NCBI GenBank assembly: GCA_963663215.1
Contig: OY760140.1
Coordinates: forward strand, 248,001-312,000
DNA length: 64,000 nt
From: BJGV01 sp003230615
GTDB taxonomy: Bacteria > Pseudomonadota > Gammaproteobacteria > Burkholderiales > Nitrosomonadaceae
Reading direction: 5' to 3'
Every line of letters begins with the position of its first letter. Position 1 is the first letter of the stretch. The notes under the pieces are model-generated. The model was not told the origin of the DNA. It saw only the letters and a list, made by a program, of their open reading frames with translations, and ran no database searches. Shown here piece by piece: positions 46,162-54,845 of the stretch. Made by a program: the position numbers and the translations under genes.

Positions 46162-46189
46162 ACACACCACAGTGAATTGGCGTAGCTTG

Positions 46190-46945
46190 ATGGAATTTAT
46201 CAAAAGTATCAAAAGAAAATTTGGGGTATTTGCACCACAAGTTACGGTGCGTCCACACATTCCATGGTATTTACGTTGGTTGGTACTCGTTGTTCTCATT
46301 GCACTCTTGGTGTTGTTGTCTTGGGTCATGTTCGACGCAGGGCGCCAGTTTACTAGTTTTGGCAAGAAAGGGATAAATCATGAGTTGGATCAGTTATCCG
46401 ATTTTAGTGCACGTTTAAAGCGAGATAATGAGAAATTGCGCACACGGGTGACTGGACTTGAGCTACAGTTACAGATGGATCGTACTACAAGAGAAGATAT
46501 TACTAAACAAATCAAGATGTTAGTGTACGAAAACACTCACTTAAAGGAAGATTTGGTATTTTTCCAAAATCTTGTAAATCTTGTATCTGGAGACGGAAAG
46601 GCTGCTGAAAGTATCTTTATTTACCATTTCAATTTAGAACAAGGACAATCTCTTAGGGAATATCGCTATAGCTTAGTGCTCTTACATAGTGGACAACATA
46701 CTAATGAATTCAAAGGTAAACTAGCATTCGCGGTCCATTTGTGGCAGGATGGAAAAAAGGTGGTAATGCCCATTCCTAGTGAGGGTTCCTCTGGAGTGTT
46801 TAGTATAAACTTTAAGTTTTACCATCGATTAGAGAGAACTTTTAAGGCTCCACCAAATGCTGTAGTGAAGGGGTTGCAAGTACAGGTATTTGAAAATGGT
46901 ACAAAAGAGGCAAAGTCGACTCGGCTGGTGAATTTGTCTTTGTGA
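46190..46945 (+). CDS. DUF6776-type membrane-anchored coiled-coil protein
   Basis: 251 residues from ATG 46190 (MEFIKSIKRKFG). One membrane helix (about 26-50) is followed by a coiled coil (LDQLSDFSARLKRDNEKLRTRVTGLELQ, in pieces) and a periplasmic beta domain. This protein regularly stands between argC and a bactofilin gene in betaproteobacteria. Its stop overlaps a GTG that could start the bactofilin frame. A cell-envelope role with the bactofilin is plausible but not shown. Confidence 0.65.
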   Translation: MEFIKSIKRKFGVFAPQVTVRPHIPWYLRWLVLVVLIALLVLLSWVMFDAGRQFTSFGKKGINHELDQLSDFSARLKRDNEKLRTRVTGLELQLQMDRTTREDITKQIKMLVYENTHLKEDLVFFQNLVNLVSGDGKAAESIFIYHFNLEQGQSLREYRYSLVLLHSGQHTNEFKGKLAFAVHLWQDGKKVVMPIPSEGSSGVFSINFKFYHRLERTFKAPPNAVVKGLQVQVFENGTKEAKSTRLVNLSL

Positions 46946-46956
46946 AGGAGAAGAAA

Positions 46957-47367
46957 GTGTTTGGAAAGAAAGCAAGTAAACCTCAGGGCCATATTGACAC
47001 ACTCATTGGTGTGGACACATGCGTCCAGGGTTATATCGAGTTCAGCGGAGGCTTGCGCGTGGATGGGCATGTTCGTGGAAATATTATAGCAACAGGAGAA
47101 AAGCCAAGCACTCTAGTATTAAGTGAGCAGGCAACGATTGAAGGAAAAGTGCAGGTTTCTCATGCTATTATTAATGGAACTATAATTGGTCCAATACACT
47201 CATACGAGTATCTTGAACTACAAGCTAAAGCTAGGGTATCAGGCGATGTGCATTATCGGGTCATTGAAATTAAGTTTGGTGCAATGATCGAAGGTAAGCT
47301 AGTTAATCAGGGTAACTCTGAATCTGACGAGAAGGTAGTAGAGCTATTACCGGCTGCTAGTGATTAG
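46957..47367 (+). CDS. bactofilin (polymer-forming cytoskeletal protein)
   Basis: 136 residues. I placed the start at GTG 46957 because GGAG lies six bases before it and the product then begins MFGKKASKPQGHIDTLIG, like other bactofilins; the longest frame begins at 46942. The core has the repeated glycine-spaced beta-helix strands (GYIEFSGGLRVDGHVRGNI, EGKVQVSHAIINGTIIG). Bactofilins self-assemble without nucleotides and often recruit M23 peptidases to shape the wall; an M23 gene is 1.6 kb away on the other strand. Confidence 0.87.
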   Translation: MFGKKASKPQGHIDTLIGVDTCVQGYIEFSGGLRVDGHVRGNIIATGEKPSTLVLSEQATIEGKVQVSHAIINGTIIGPIHSYEYLELQAKARVSGDVHYRVIEIKFGAMIEGKLVNQGNSESDEKVVELLPAASD

Positions 47368-47424
47368 TATTTTGAGAAATTACAGTGAGTAATTTATACA
47401 GCTAATTTTATAAAAGAATCTAAC

Positions 47425-47793
47425 ATGAACGCAATCACTGGAACGAATTCAGTAACCGAAATGCAAGCCCCGTTGATCTTTACCGATAGCGCAGCGAGTA
47501 AGGTCAAGAAGCTGATTGAAGAAGAGGGTAATAATGACCTTAAATTGAGAGTCTTTGTCAGTGGTGGCGGATGTTCTGGGTTTAAATATGGCTTCACATT
47601 TGATGAATTGATCAATGAAGACGATACCGTGATGGAAAAAAATGGGGTGAAATTGGTAATTGACCCAATGAGTTTCCAATATTTGGTGGGTTCAGAAATT
47701 GATTATCAAGAAAACTTACAAGGCGCTCAATTTATTATCAAGAATCCCAGCGCTACAAGTACTTGTGGTTGTGGCTCTTCTTTCTCAGCATAA
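47425..47793 (+). CDS. erpA: iron-sulfur cluster insertion protein ErpA
   Basis: 122 residues of the A-type carrier family with the three cluster cysteines: one in FVSGGGCSGFKYGFTFDE and two in the final STCGCGSSFSA. It delivers Fe-S clusters to apoproteins. A stem-loop terminator follows at 47813. Confidence 0.96.
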   Translation: MNAITGTNSVTEMQAPLIFTDSAASKVKKLIEEEGNNDLKLRVFVSGGGCSGFKYGFTFDELINEDDTVMEKNGVKLVIDPMSFQYLVGSEIDYQENLQGAQFIIKNPSATSTCGCGSSFSA

Positions 47794-47812
47794 ATGATTC
47801 AGTCTAAGAAGA

Positions 47813-47839
47813 AATGGGAGCCAATAATCCCATTCTTTT
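47813..47839 (+). terminator. rho-independent terminator after erpA
   Basis: AATGGGA and TCCCATT pair across an eight-base loop, followed by CTTTT. It lies 19 bases after erpA and would close the argC-to-erpA transcript. Confidence 0.75.
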
Positions 47840-47880
47840 GCTAGGAAATGTGAGATCATGTTTCAAGGAATAATCTAGAT

Positions 47881-48981
47881 TTAAGCTTGGTAGATTGCAC
47901 CAAGGATCCTGGCTCCTTTTGCACTGGTAACAGAGGGGAGGTTGCCGGGAGCGCCCAGAATAGCTTGTTTTGCCAACCAAGCAAAAGCAAATGCCTCTAG
48001 CCAATCAGCATTAGCACCCAGCACATCGGTTAGTTCCACTTTTTTCCCGGGCAAGGAGGCTTGAAGTTTGGAGATTAGTGCCTTATTACGTGCGCCGCCG
48101 CCACACAGATAAATTTCTGTAGCATCTGAAAAGTATTCCAATATTGAATTGGTGATTGTTGTAATGGTGAGATGCAGCAGGGTTGCTTGTACATCCTCAG
48201 GTTTTTCATGTCCAGATAAGCAACTTTCTAACCAAGTAAAATTGAATATTTCCCTACCCGTACTCTTTGGTGGGGGAAGAGAGAAGAATCTAAGCGACAT
48301 GAATTTTTCTAGTAGTGCTGGAATTACTTTTCCTGACTCCGCCCACGTTCCATTTTCATCATATGTAGTTCCGATATGACGCAGACACCACGAGTCCATT
48401 AGTAGATTACCAGGACCACAGTCGAAGCCAACCACCTCCATATCGGGAGCTAGGCTAGTGATATTAGAGATTCCACCGATATTGACAATAATACGATGAA
48501 TTTTAGGGTCTTGAAATAAGAGTTGGTGGAATCCTGGAACTAGTGGAGCACCCTGACCACCTGCTGCTATATCACGGCTTCTGAAGTCCGCTACTACCGT
48601 GATACCAGTGAGCTCAGCCAGCAATGCAGCATTTCCAAGCTGGATAGAGTACCCCATTCCCGATTGTGGGCAATGGCGTATGGTTTGACCGTGGCACCCG
48701 ATAGCGGCAACATTCTGTGATTTTACCTTAAATTCCTTAAGTAATTCGATAACTGCCTTAGCGTAGCAATGTGCCAACGTATTGCTGAGAATGGCTGCAC
48801 GATGGAGTTCATCATCACCAGATCGATGTAAATCTAGCAACTGCTGACGCAAATCTTTATCGTAGGGCAGGTAGATGGTGTGTAGGAGGGATGGGGGTAG
48901 CGAGCTAAAATCTACTAGTGCCGCATCAACCCCATCTAGGCTAGTTCCTGACATGATGCCAATATGGTAAGTGGGTTTCAA
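47881..48981 (-). CDS. anmK: anhydro-N-acetylmuramic acid kinase
   Basis: 366 residues with the ATP-binding GIMSGTSLDGVDAALVD opening, GCHGQTIRHCPQSG, ADFRSRDIAAGGQGAPLVPGFH split across strands, NIGGISNIT and GFDCGPGNLLMD. AnmK recycles cell-wall anhydroMurNAc to MurNAc-6-phosphate. It is transcribed leftward after the M23 peptidase gene, a conserved arrangement in betaproteobacteria. Confidence 0.96.
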   Translation of the reverse strand: MKPTYHIGIMSGTSLDGVDAALVDFSSLPPSLLHTIYLPYDKDLRQQLLDLHRSGDDELHRAAILSNTLAHCYAKAVIELLKEFKVKSQNVAAIGCHGQTIRHCPQSGMGYSIQLGNAALLAELTGITVVADFRSRDIAAGGQGAPLVPGFHQLLFQDPKIHRIIVNIGGISNITSLAPDMEVVGFDCGPGNLLMDSWCLRHIGTTYDENGTWAESGKVIPALLEKFMSLRFFSLPPPKSTGREIFNFTWLESCLSGHEKPEDVQATLLHLTITTITNSILEYFSDATEIYLCGGGARNKALISKLQASLPGKKVELTDVLGANADWLEAFAFAWLAKQAILGAPGNLPSVTSAKGARILGAIYQA

Positions 48982-49022
48982 ATGACGTCCGCTATGTGAC
49001 CGTACTCTTACCCAGACTTAAT

Positions 49023-50342
49023 CTAGTCTAGAAAAACGAGATTCGTATTGCGCAACATATGCAATCGAGCCATTAACGGTTTTGCATATTTTTTAAATGC
49101 AGGTATGTTTTTGGCTGAAAGAGGTATTGCAGCAGGCATTACTACACGTTGTGGATTTCGCTGCACGCCATTAATTCGGAATTCATAATGCAAATGTGGA
49201 CCGGTTGCCATCCCAGTTGAACCAACATAGCCAATTATATCACCTTGGTTGACGCGCTTTCCTTTACGCAGGCCTTTGGCAAAGGCAGATAAGTGTGCAT
49301 AGGCGGTAGAATATCGTCCACGGTGCTTTAGAATAATTAGTTTGCCATAGCCTCGCTGTCGAGTGGAGACTGCTACAGTTCCATTGGCGGTGGCCCTTAC
49401 CGGCGTACCTCTCGGCGCAGCGTAGTCTACACCTTTATGTGCCCGCCGTTTTTTTAGTACCGGATGATATCGGGAACGGGAAAACCCGGAACTTATTCGG
49501 GAAAATTTAAGTGGTGAACGGAGGAATGCTCTGCGCAGATTTTTGCCTTCAGGTGTGTAATAACCTCTTTCTTTGTCATTTGCTTCAAAGTATACAGCTT
49601 GGTATGGTTTTCCTTTGTCATTTGCTTCAAAGTATACAGCTTGGTATGGTTTTCCTTTGTTGACAAATTCAACTGCTAGCACTCTCCCGGTTCCTGTCGG
49701 TTCGCCACTACTGTAGTGTGATTCATATACTACCTTAAAGCGATCTTCCTTACGCAGGTCGCGATGAAAATCAATGTCAGAAGCAAATATTTCGGCAATC
49801 TGAATGGCCACGCTATCAGGTACGTTGGCACCATCAGTAGCGGCGAACAACGAACTCTTTATCACTCCAGATTTCATTTGAATGTGTGTTTCTCTTTTAA
49901 CTGGGAGTTTGGCCACCTTAAAGATGCCATCTATTTTTTTAATCAACAACTGTTCACTCCCACTGGGGAGATAGCGTAGCGTTAACAATTCCCCGGCAGC
50001 AGTAGTTTGTGCATGGATAGTTTTTCCAGGCACTAGTCGACGCATAATTTTGATATTCCGCGCATCACGCAAGAAATTTGTCATGTCCTGGTTGCTTATT
50101 TTAAGCCGGGCGAGTAGTGACGCAACACTGTCATTGCGCTGGATACGCTCCTGGCGCCAAAGTTTTATGTTGGCATCATTAGCTTGGGGAATATTTGGAA
50201 GAGATAGATAGAGAACGATCTTTTGAACAGGGATGTTATCCATGGGGGTATTGGGCACAATACCAAAAGCAGCTACCATACCAAATAGTGGGATACTGGA
50301 TAGGATGACTAACCGGCGTAGGTTTTTTTTCGTCAGTATCAT
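49023..50342 (-). CDS. M23 family metallopeptidase (LytM-type)
   Basis: 439 residues: a membrane anchor (about 9-28), an OapA/LysM-like region (VASLLARLKISNQDMTNFL), and a C-terminal LytM domain with HKGVDYAAPRGTPV, YGKLIILKHRGRYSTAYAHLS and the zinc motif GPHLHYEFRINGV. Such enzymes cut peptidoglycan cross-links in the periplasm. In the linker, a 14-residue unit (GKPYQAVYFEANDK) occurs twice in tandem from an exact 42-bp duplication (49575-49658). The frame is kept, so the protein is probably still made. Confidence 0.92.
   Translation of the reverse strand: MILTKKNLRRLVILSSIPLFGMVAAFGIVPNTPMDNIPVQKIVLYLSLPNIPQANDANIKLWRQERIQRNDSVASLLARLKISNQDMTNFLRDARNIKIMRRLVPGKTIHAQTTAAGELLTLRYLPSGSEQLLIKKIDGIFKVAKLPVKRETHIQMKSGVIKSSLFAATDGANVPDSVAIQIAEIFASDIDFHRDLRKEDRFKVVYESHYSSGEPTGTGRVLAVEFVNKGKPYQAVYFEANDKGKPYQAVYFEANDKERGYYTPEGKNLRRAFLRSPLKFSRISSGFSRSRYHPVLKKRRAHKGVDYAAPRGTPVRATANGTVAVSTRQRGYGKLIILKHRGRYSTAYAHLSAFAKGLRKGKRVNQGDIIGYVGSTGMATGPHLHYEFRINGVQRNPQRVVMPAAIPLSAKNIPAFKKYAKPLMARLHMLRNTNLVFLD
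49575..49658. repeat. exact 42-bp tandem duplication inside the M23 gene
   Basis: Two identical 42-base units, each starting GTCATTTGCTTCAAAG, lie end to end. They add 14 residues without breaking the reading frame, and they fall between the N-terminal and peptidase domains. Confidence 0.95.
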
Positions 50343-50486
50343 TGGTTATTGTATTTTTTCATCATTTTTTCACGAAACATGCTCTATTTTTTTTAAATCT
50401 CTTTGGATGGGTGAGTTTATCATAAGAATAAACAAACCGTATGTAACTTGGGGCTAACATATTTGTGCAAATTCAAATATATAGAT

Positions 50487-50518
50487 ATTCTGTCATGTTT
50501 CTAGAAACATGACAGAAT
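50487..50518. promoter_or_regulatory. perfect 32-bp palindrome between divergent genes
   Basis: The half-site ATTCTGTCATGTTTCT is followed at once by its exact reverse complement, with no loop. No T-run follows, so a terminator is unlikely. It lies 144 bases before the M23 start and 158 bases before the ABC-F start, where an operator could serve both. The rest of the 334-base gap is AT-rich with no gene. Confidence 0.6.
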
Positions 50519-50676
50519 TGCGTCCCAACTAATAATTACAAGATACCCATGTTTATTGTGGACGCATTGAGGGATAGATTATTTGTGGAAAAACAAGGTG
50601 TATATACTCTAAATTTGCAAATCTTTTGAATTTAAATCTTTATGTTGAATTGTTCTGAAGTGCCATTTCTATACTT

Positions 50677-52605
50677 ATGCCTCTAATAAGTCTTGACAAA
50701 GTCTGTCTGGCCTTTGGCCATCATGTGTTATTAGATCAATTGGACTTACAGGTTGAGCCGGGTGAGCGTATTGCTTTGATAGGCAGAAATGGCGGGGGCA
50801 AATCGAGCTTGCTGCGTATTATGGCAGATGAGATTAAGCCGGATGACGGTAAAGTTTGGCGTGCTCCCGCATTGAAGCTGGCCTATGTTTCGCAGGAGCC
50901 GGAACTAGATGGAGCCAGCACAATATTTCAGGAAGTGTCCAATGGACTGGGCATGATCAGACAGGTGCTTCTTGATTACCATGAAGTTTCTCATTCATTG
51001 AGTAGCGGTGAGGGTGATATGGAAGGACATCTTGCTCGACTACAGGACTTGCAGAGCGAATTGGACGCTCAGAATGGTTGGCGTATCCAGGGAAGGGTAG
51101 AGACTGTTCTCCACAAACTTAATCTTCCCGAAGATATTCTGGTTGAGCGCCTATCTGGAGGACAAAAGAAACGGGTTGCTCTAGCTCGTGCACTGGTTTC
51201 TTTGCCAGATGTATTGCTGCTTGACGAACCAACGAATCATCTAGATTTTTCATCAATAGAATGGCTGGAAAGGTTGCTAAATGACTTTGCTGGGAGTGTA
51301 TTATTTGTTACTCATGACCGGCGTTTCCTGGATAACGTGGCTACACGAATTATCGAGCTTGATAGAGGTATTTTAACAACATTTATGTGTAATTTCGCAG
51401 AATATCAGAGCAGAAAAGCGAAAATGCAGGAAGTTGAGGCAGATTACAATCAAAAATTTGATAAAGTGTTGGCTCAAGAAGAAAGCTGGATTCGAAAAGG
51501 AATACAGGCTCGCCGGACTCGTAACGAAGGCAGGGTACGGCGACTGGAAGCATTGCGCATTAAGCGGGCAGCGCGTCGTGAACAAGTGACAGGGGTTAAT
51601 CTAAGTATAAACAAATGGATACAGTCTGGACAAATGGTGGTCGAGCTGAAGCACGTTAGCAAAAGTTATTGTGACAAAAACATAATCAAGGATTTTTCCT
51701 GTCGCATCATGCGGGGTGACCGGGTTGGGCTACTAGGACCTAATGGTGCAGGGAAATCCACCTTGTTAAAGCTAATATTGAATGAATTAGAACCTGATAC
51801 TGGCACGGTGCGGCAAGGGACCAAGCTCACGGTAGCTTATTTTGACCAAATGCGTGAACAATTAAATGAAGATGCAACACTGATTGACACTATTAGCCAA
51901 GGTTCTAATTTCGTTGAGATTGGTAATGTCAGGAAGCACGTTATCAGCTATCTAGAAGATTTTTTGTTTGCCCCGGAGCGTTCTCGCTCGTCTGTGAAAT
52001 CGCTTTCTGGTGGCGAGCGTAACCGACTTTTGCTAGCGCGCTTATTATCTCGTCCCACCAATGTGCTTGTGCTAGATGAGCCCACCAATGATCTAGATAT
52101 TGAGACTCTTGAGCTACTGGAAGTACTACTACAGGATTACTCTGGCACCCTGTTTCTGGTCAGCCACGACCGCGCGTTTCTAGATAATGTGGTAACCCAA
52201 GTGATCGCATTCGAGGGCGATGGGGTGTTTCGAGAATACGTGGGTGGTTACGAAGACTGGGTGCGGGTGAGAAGTTCCGTAAAACTAAAGGAAAAACAGA
52301 ATGTACGATTGCAGAAAACAGTTTTAAAGGCGAGAACATCTAAGCAATCTTTTCGGATTAAGCTAAGCTACAACGAGATGAGAGAGTTAGAAGCACTGCC
52401 GACGAAAATTGAAATTTTAGAACAGGAACAGGCGAATATTACCTGTAAATTAAGTGATGCAACGACTTACCATGATTCCCCCGATCAAATAGTGAGGCTG
52501 CAAACACGTTTTGTTGGCATAGAGAAGGAAATCACGAGTCACCTTTTTAGATGGGATGAATTAGAAACCAAGCGACTAGCTGCTGAACAAAATACACTTT
52601 CTTAG
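50677..52605 (+). CDS. uup: ABC-F family ATPase, Uup type
   Basis: 642 residues with two ABC modules. Walker A GRNGGGKSS and GPNGAGKST, signatures LSGGQKKR and LSGGERNR, and Walker B VLLLDEPTNHLD and VLVLDEPTNDLD are all intact. A linker of about 80 residues (arginine-rich RRTRNEGRVRRLEAL) lies between them, and a coiled-coil C-terminal domain at about 540-640 is the mark of Uup rather than EttA or YbiT. Uup binds branched DNA and the ribosome and acts in genome stability and translation. The 304-base gap after it holds only a short palindrome CAGTATAATACTG (52766-52778). Confidence 0.88.
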   Translation: MPLISLDKVCLAFGHHVLLDQLDLQVEPGERIALIGRNGGGKSSLLRIMADEIKPDDGKVWRAPALKLAYVSQEPELDGASTIFQEVSNGLGMIRQVLLDYHEVSHSLSSGEGDMEGHLARLQDLQSELDAQNGWRIQGRVETVLHKLNLPEDILVERLSGGQKKRVALARALVSLPDVLLLDEPTNHLDFSSIEWLERLLNDFAGSVLFVTHDRRFLDNVATRIIELDRGILTTFMCNFAEYQSRKAKMQEVEADYNQKFDKVLAQEESWIRKGIQARRTRNEGRVRRLEALRIKRAARREQVTGVNLSINKWIQSGQMVVELKHVSKSYCDKNIIKDFSCRIMRGDRVGLLGPNGAGKSTLLKLILNELEPDTGTVRQGTKLTVAYFDQMREQLNEDATLIDTISQGSNFVEIGNVRKHVISYLEDFLFAPERSRSSVKSLSGGERNRLLLARLLSRPTNVLVLDEPTNDLDIETLELLEVLLQDYSGTLFLVSHDRAFLDNVVTQVIAFEGDGVFREYVGGYEDWVRVRSSVKLKEKQNVRLQKTVLKARTSKQSFRIKLSYNEMRELEALPTKIEILEQEQANITCKLSDATTYHDSPDQIVRLQTRFVGIEKEITSHLFRWDELETKRLAAEQNTLS

Positions 52606-52909
52606 TAGTAATATAAGTTAGTAATCGTACCTAATAACGTCGAACATCGATTCGAAATTATCCATAATGTACTCGTATTTAATTTGGTGCGATCAGCAGA
52701 TTCATATCTAGAAAAGACAGACGAGCCCTAAACTAAAACCGTATTTGCAACCGGGTTAGAAAGAACAGTATAATACTGCTCAATCCTAGGTAAGATCATA
52801 CCTAAAGGAAGCAGCGAACAAATCCCGTTTTTAACAGATACTTAGACAACAGAATAGGACGTGCTACTACTCAGTAGAATGCAACGAATAGTTTTAAAAA
52901 GGGGCGCAC

Positions 52910-53245
52910 ATGATGAAGATATCAGCAACAGCGAAAATGCTGCTATGTAGTTTACTCTTAGTAATTTCCGGAACAGTACAAGCAACTGGTGACGCCGTCG
53001 AGGGCAAGAAGAAGACCACAATGTGTATCGGCTGTCACGGGATAGATGGTTACCGCACAGCTTACCCAAAAGTGTATAACGTTCCGAAGATTGGCGGGCA
53101 GCATACTGCATACCTAGTCAAGGCACTTCAGGCATATAAAACGGGTGCTCGCAGTCATCCCAGTATGAAGGGAATTGCGGCCAATCTTTCCACGCAGGAC
53201 ATGGAAGACTTAGCTGCCTATTACGCCGCTTCAGGCGGTAAATAA
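52910..53245 (+). CDS. class I monoheme cytochrome c
   Basis: 111 residues: signal peptide to about residue 25, heme-binding C39-I-G-C-H43, and a likely axial methionine in HPSMKGIA. Length and sequence resemble one half of diheme cytochrome c4. A periplasmic electron carrier. The next gene, 27 bases on, is a related cytochrome, so the two form a pair. Confidence 0.88.
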   Translation: MMKISATAKMLLCSLLLVISGTVQATGDAVEGKKKTTMCIGCHGIDGYRTAYPKVYNVPKIGGQHTAYLVKALQAYKTGARSHPSMKGIAANLSTQDMEDLAAYYAASGGK

Positions 53246-53272
53246 TTTCGATATTTACACAAGGAAGTTATT

Positions 53273-53599
53273 ATGAAAAATTTGGTTATTGCCGTATTTA
53301 GCGGCACACTACTGTTGATCTCAGGGCAGGGGATTGCGGGTGACATTGAAGCAGGCAAGAAAAAAGCAACGGAGGTTTGTGCTGCGTGCCATGGTCCTGA
53401 TGGCAATAGTCCCAACCCAGCTTTTCCAAAGATTGCGGGCCAATATGAAACTTATATTGAAAGGACCCTGATCAGCTATAAGTCAGGAGCGCGGAAAGAC
53501 CCTGTCATGAATGGCATGGCTGGGGCTTTGAGTAAGGAAGATATCGAAAATCTGGCTGTCTATTTTGCTAGCCAGCATGGTCTGAAAACTAAGAAATAA
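53273..53599 (+). CDS. class I monoheme cytochrome c
   Basis: 108 residues with a signal peptide (about 1-22), heme motif C36-A-A-C-H40 (TEVCAACHGPDGNSP) and an axial methionine in DPVMNGMAGAL. It closely resembles its upstream neighbour, suggesting tandem duplication, and is like the halves of cytochrome c4. AAGGAAG precedes the ATG. A strong terminator follows at 53657. Confidence 0.9.
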   Translation: MKNLVIAVFSGTLLLISGQGIAGDIEAGKKKATEVCAACHGPDGNSPNPAFPKIAGQYETYIERTLISYKSGARKDPVMNGMAGALSKEDIENLAVYFASQHGLKTKK

Positions 53600-53656
53600 T
53601 TAGATGGGCAAGTAGCTAGACTAAGAATTACCAGCTTATTTATTCTTGGGCATTAG

Positions 53657-53684
53657 AATGGGTGCGGCCACCACCCATTTTTTT
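53657..53684 (+). terminator. rho-independent terminator of the cytochrome pair
   Basis: AATGGGTG pairs with CACCCATT around a short loop, followed by a run of T. It lies 57 bases after the second cytochrome gene. Confidence 0.85.
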
Positions 53685-53693
53685 ATTTTCTGA

Positions 53694-54122
53694 TCAGTTT
53701 TCCTGTTTATCCAGGCATTCAAAATAAATCGATGGATCTGGAGCGGATTGACTGCGTTGCGCTTGCCAGATCATTTCTGCAAGGCATTCCATAATTTGAT
53801 GCATGGTGTCATGTTCATTTCCATTTTTCTTCAATAAGCGTTCAAACCGATCGCGGATTCCAGCAGGCTGATCTATTGAAAGTTGCTCCTTGATAGTGAT
53901 ATGCATGCCCATATGCAAAAAAGGATTGGTGATACCCATTTCAGGAGGATAATCTTTGTCGTGATAGCGTTCGGTATCATCGAGAATGGATTGATATTCC
54001 GGATGTAATAGGATGACTTTGAGCGCGATTTCTTCCATGTCGGAAAGGGCTTCTTGATGTTTGTACTTGTACCAAGTACTAAATAAGAATTGACGTGCTT
54101 GGTGTCTGGACGGATTAAACAT
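53694..54122 (-). CDS. DUF1841 family protein
   Basis: 142 residues matching the DUF1841 pattern: MFNPSRHQARQFLFSTW, HPEYQSILDD, NPFLHMGMHITIKEQLSIDQP (in pieces) and a C-terminal HDTMHQIMECLAEMIWQAQ. Cytoplasmic and helical, function unknown. It follows nth by one base, and the rsxB-nth-DUF1841 order is usual in betaproteobacteria. Confidence 0.85.
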   Translation of the reverse strand: MFNPSRHQARQFLFSTWYKYKHQEALSDMEEIALKVILLHPEYQSILDDTERYHDKDYPPEMGITNPFLHMGMHITIKEQLSIDQPAGIRDRFERLLKKNGNEHDTMHQIMECLAEMIWQAQRSQSAPDPSIYFECLDKQEN

Positions 54123-54788
54123 TCAAGATGTAGCTAGTGAATGTGGAGCATTAGTTTCCACCGTTTTATTCGTGAAATCACATAGATCTTCAATAATACA
54201 TCTGGCACATTCCGGTTTTCGTGCTTTGCACACATAGCGTCCATGCAGAATTAGCCAATGATGGGCATCATGGTGAAATTCTTTTGGCACAAATTTTAGA
54301 AGTTTTATTTCAACTTCCGACACATTTTTCCCGGCCGCAAGACCAGTGCGATTGGCGACGCGGTAGATGTGAGTATCTACTGCGATGGTTGGTTCACCAA
54401 ATGCAGTATTCAAGATTACGTTGGCGGTCTTGTGTCCTACGCCAGGAAGCGTTTCCAGTTCATCACGTGTTTGTGGCACATTGCCATTGTGGTTTTGGAT
54501 GAGAAGCCTGCAAGTTTCCAGAATGTTCTTTGCTTTAGTCTTATATAAACCGATGCTCTTGATAAAACCGCGTAATCTGGTTTCGCCAAGGGCAAGAATT
54601 TTTGTCGGCGTATTGGCTTTTAGGAAAAGTATTTTAGTTGCTTGATTTACGCTTCTATCGGTAGCTTGGGCTGATAGTATTACTGCTACTAGTAACTCGA
54701 ATGGAGTTTTATAAACCAGCTCAGTGGTTGGATATGGGTTGGCCGTCTTAAGACGAGAGAAGATTTCGTGTCGTTTGGATGAGTTCAT
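54123..54788 (-). CDS. nth: endonuclease III
   Basis: 221 residues from ATG 54788 (MNSSKRHEIFSRLKTANP). Contains ILSAQATDRSVNQAT, the helix-hairpin-helix LPGVGHKTANVILNTAFG with catalytic lysine, catalytic aspartate in AVDTHIYRVANRTG, and the [4Fe-4S] cysteines in VCKARKPECARCIIEDLC. Removes oxidised pyrimidines from DNA. Confidence 0.95.
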   Translation of the reverse strand: MNSSKRHEIFSRLKTANPYPTTELVYKTPFELLVAVILSAQATDRSVNQATKILFLKANTPTKILALGETRLRGFIKSIGLYKTKAKNILETCRLLIQNHNGNVPQTRDELETLPGVGHKTANVILNTAFGEPTIAVDTHIYRVANRTGLAAGKNVSEVEIKLLKFVPKEFHHDAHHWLILHGRYVCKARKPECARCIIEDLCDFTNKTVETNAPHSLATS

Positions 54789-54845
54789 AAATTGCGAAGA
54801 CAAGTATCAGCTGAGTAATGCGGTTATTTCCTAGATTTTCTAAGT

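Noticed and set aside
52766..52778. Short palindrome CAGTATAATACTG upstream of the cytochromes
   Set aside because: Thirteen bases in AT-rich DNA is expected by chance; no second copy seen.
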